Below, piece by piece: positions 5,956 through 7,383 of a stretch of DNA of 7,383 nt. Source of the stretch: Clostridia bacterium (lineage in GTDB: Bacteria > Bacillota_A > Clostridia > Christensenellales > Aristaeellaceae). The stretch is from assembly GCA_017530275.1 (NCBI GenBank), contig JAFXMP010000340.1:1-7383 (forward strand). The letters are read 5' to 3'. Under the pieces are notes generated by a model. It ran no database searches. It was not told the origin of the DNA and saw only the letters and a program-made list of their open reading frames with translations. The translations under genes and the position numbers were made by a program. Each line of letters starts with the position of its first letter. Within the stretch, counting starts at the first letter, position 1.

Positions 5956-6511
5956 ATGAACTTCAAGGTGAATAATCTGATATACGCGGCAGGGGCGGAT
6001 ATGGTGAATACGCACAGGATCGCGGTAACGCTCAAGGAACCGGTGCAGCCGCAGAGCCTGGAAAAAGCGCTTGCCAAAGCCGCCGTCCGATTCCCCTATT
6101 TTTCGGTAAGGCTGAAGCGGCGGGGGGAAGAATACGTGCTCGAGCCGAACACGCTTCCGTTTGTCCTGTCCCCGGAAGGAAGAACGGTGACGCTTGGAAC
6201 GGCGGAAAGCCGTCCTGGACGGGATCGGGCAAAACACCTATGAGGTCAGTTACACCGGCCGCGTGCCCTGGAGCGGCCTGGATCGGTACATGGAGAATGT
6301 GGTTCCCTATCTTGATATGACGCTGAGCGGCGGGATCTCTGCGGAGATCTTCTCCGTTGGCGAAGTCTTCAGCGTCAATATCATGCAGCGCAATAACGAC
6401 AGCCGGTACGCGGATGCTTTTTGCGAGTTGCTCCGGGATAACGGGATTCAATATACCGCGGAAAAACCGGAGCGTTTTCGTCTGTGCGGTTTTCAGCTTC
6501 CGGATACATGA
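5956..6511 (+). pseudogene. Condensation/alcohol acyltransferase-like protein, internally deleted and frameshifted
   Basis: Two frames carry the two ends of one protein. The first, from ATG 5956 (GGAG at 5942-5945, 18 bases after preA), reads about 80 residues such as AGADMVNTHRIAVTLKEPV and AAVRFPYFSVRLKR, the N-terminal strand-helix-strand of the condensation/acyltransferase superfamily. Near 6195-6205 sense passes to another frame, with VLDGIGQNTYEVSYTGRVPW, PYLDMTLSGGI and MQRNNDSRY, ending at TGA 6509-6511, which looks like the family's C-terminus. A full-length relative has roughly 400 residues; only about 185 remain. The middle, which would carry the HxxxDG catalytic motif, is absent. 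As it stands the first frame ends at 6243, giving a 95-residue stub, so the gene is dead. Its intact role may have been acyl transfer to a small alcohol or amine; this is inference. Confidence 0.7.
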
Positions 6512-6566
6512 TTGCGTGCGGCTCCCCTCCCCCGTGCTTTGCACCATGCCTCTTTCAAGCACATTT

Positions 6567-6586
6567 TGCCATATGATGCCATATGA
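6567..6586. repeat. Perfect tandem direct repeat, 2 x 10 bp
   Basis: TGCCATATGA occurs twice back to back at 6567-6576 and 6577-6586, in the 89-bp gap between two convergent genes. Each unit contains the palindrome CATATG. It may be a simple slippage duplication. The same gap holds a small hairpin, GTGC-TTT-GCAC at 6534-6544, without a T-run, so no terminator is called. Confidence 0.7.
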
Positions 6587-6600
6587 GAATGGGACATGGT

Positions 6601-7383
6601 TCAGTATGCCCAAAAGAATATTTCTTCCCCCAAAGCATTGATATATCCCATTTGCTCTCCTTTCGCCACAAGCGCCAGGCCGTTGATGAACGCGCCGCCG
6701 GTATCGTAGAGGAAATCGACCGCCGTTTCCCCCGCCTCGTTGATATAGCCCACCTTGGTTTCATACACCGGCTCCTGATAATCGCCGGTTTTCGCGTTGT
6801 GCACCGTGCGCCATTCCCTGATCCCCGTGATCCTGTACACCGGCTGCAGGCCCTCGGAGAAGAATCGGTGACATTCCGGCATCTGCCAGTCGCCCCAGTT
6901 TCCGAATTCTTTCGGGTCAAGCAGCCATTCCCCGTTCAGGTTCATCAGGGTGCTTCTGTATCCGCCTGTTACGGGCTGCTGAATTTCCACCACCCCGCCG
7001 GGAGAAACGTAATAATCCTTCGCGTCGTTCATCTCGTCGTCCCACTGAAAAACCGGCTTCCATCCCTCCGGGATTGCCAGCGCCGCCGTTCCGTCCGGGC
7101 CGATCAACACGTTGGCTTCCTCGATCCAGGCATAGTCCCCGAAAAACTGGTAGGGCTGGGTGATCTGCCGCGTTTCCATGCCGAATTTGCTTGTCCAGGT
7201 CACATAACCGTCGTCGAACAGCAGGTTTCCCCGGGTGTCGATGTGCCCGTAGTTCCCGTTTTCCAGCCGCACGCAGGCGTAGCCGTTCCCGGAAAAGGGA
7301 TATGCCCCCCGGAAACGGCACACCAGGCCGTCCGCTTCGGTATAGGAGGCGATCCGCCAGTCCATGGCATTCAGGTCGAAATA
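6601..7383 (-). CDS. WG-repeat-containing protein, N-terminus beyond the right edge
   Basis: The frame is open to the last base of the window and stops at TGA (complement of 6601-6603), leaving 260 visible C-terminal residues. It contains WG-like repeats, beta units in which a glycine-aromatic pair opens 'G.in..G', here GYINEAGE, GYINALGEE and GHIDTRGN, each preceded by a strand such as GLALVAKGEQ or GYACVRLENG. The leading Trp of the classic repeat is replaced by other residues. Such proteins are common, poorly characterised and often surface-exposed in Bacillota; a signal peptide or anchor would be off-window. An in-frame ATG at 7365 has six in-frame codons before it and no clear ribosome site, so the true start is probably upstream. 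It converges on the broken condensation-like gene. Function unknown. Confidence 0.75.
   Translation of the reverse strand, partial: YFDLNAMDWRIASYTEADGLVCRFRGAYPFSGNGYACVRLENGNYGHIDTRGNLLFDDGYVTWTSKFGMETRQITQPYQFFGDYAWIEEANVLIGPDGTAALAIPEGWKPVFQWDDEMNDAKDYYVSPGGVVEIQQPVTGGYRSTLMNLNGEWLLDPKEFGNWGDWQMPECHRFFSEGLQPVYRITGIREWRTVHNAKTGDYQEPVYETKVGYINEAGETAVDFLYDTGGAFINGLALVAKGEQMGYINALGEEIFFWAY

Overview
The window looks like chromosomal DNA from an anaerobic member of the Bacillota (Clostridia type, possibly gut-associated). This is inferred from strong GGAGG-type ribosome binding sites, moderately high GC, tightly packed co-directional genes, and protein families that are common there: a TetR regulator, a YfcE-type phosphoesterase, a PreA-like iron-sulfur dehydrogenase and a WG-repeat protein. 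I see no transposase, integrase, phage gene, CRISPR array, tRNA or rRNA.

Layout. 1-492 is the C-terminal part of a TetR-family regulator that runs off the left edge. 493-978 has no convincing protein gene but holds a long, strongly paired structure: 28 uninterrupted pairs between 631-658 and 801-828, with further helices outside and inside it. All imperfections in that helix are G.U on the + strand, so a + strand structured RNA or long mRNA leader is the best reading. 979-3691 is a compact co-directional block: an alpha/beta hydrolase (GTG start), a small membrane-anchored protein, a GNAT acetyltransferase stub, a YfcE-like metallophosphoesterase with a C-terminal helical extension, and a flavin reductase-like protein. 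3692-4433 is a stretch of gene debris: a possible 5' stub, the C-terminal end of an unrecognised protein, and a broken YdcF/DUF218 gene whose last codons sit in a shifted frame. 4438-5937 is the best-identified gene, a PreA-type dihydropyrimidine dehydrogenase carrying an extra N-terminal cysteine-rich Fe-S domain. 5956-6511 is a condensation/acyltransferase-like gene with its middle deleted. 6601-7383, on the minus strand, is a WG-repeat protein that runs off the right edge.

Taken together, intact enzymes alternate with at least three clearly broken genes (GNAT, YdcF, condensation-like) and two smaller fragments. All the breaks look like deletions or frameshifts with no mobile element beside them, so this is a locus in decay. 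No obvious pathway links the intact enzymes. The items most worth following up are the unexplained RNA-like structure at about 531-857 and the PreA protein with a mammalian-DPD-like N-terminal Fe-S domain but no flavin/NADPH module.
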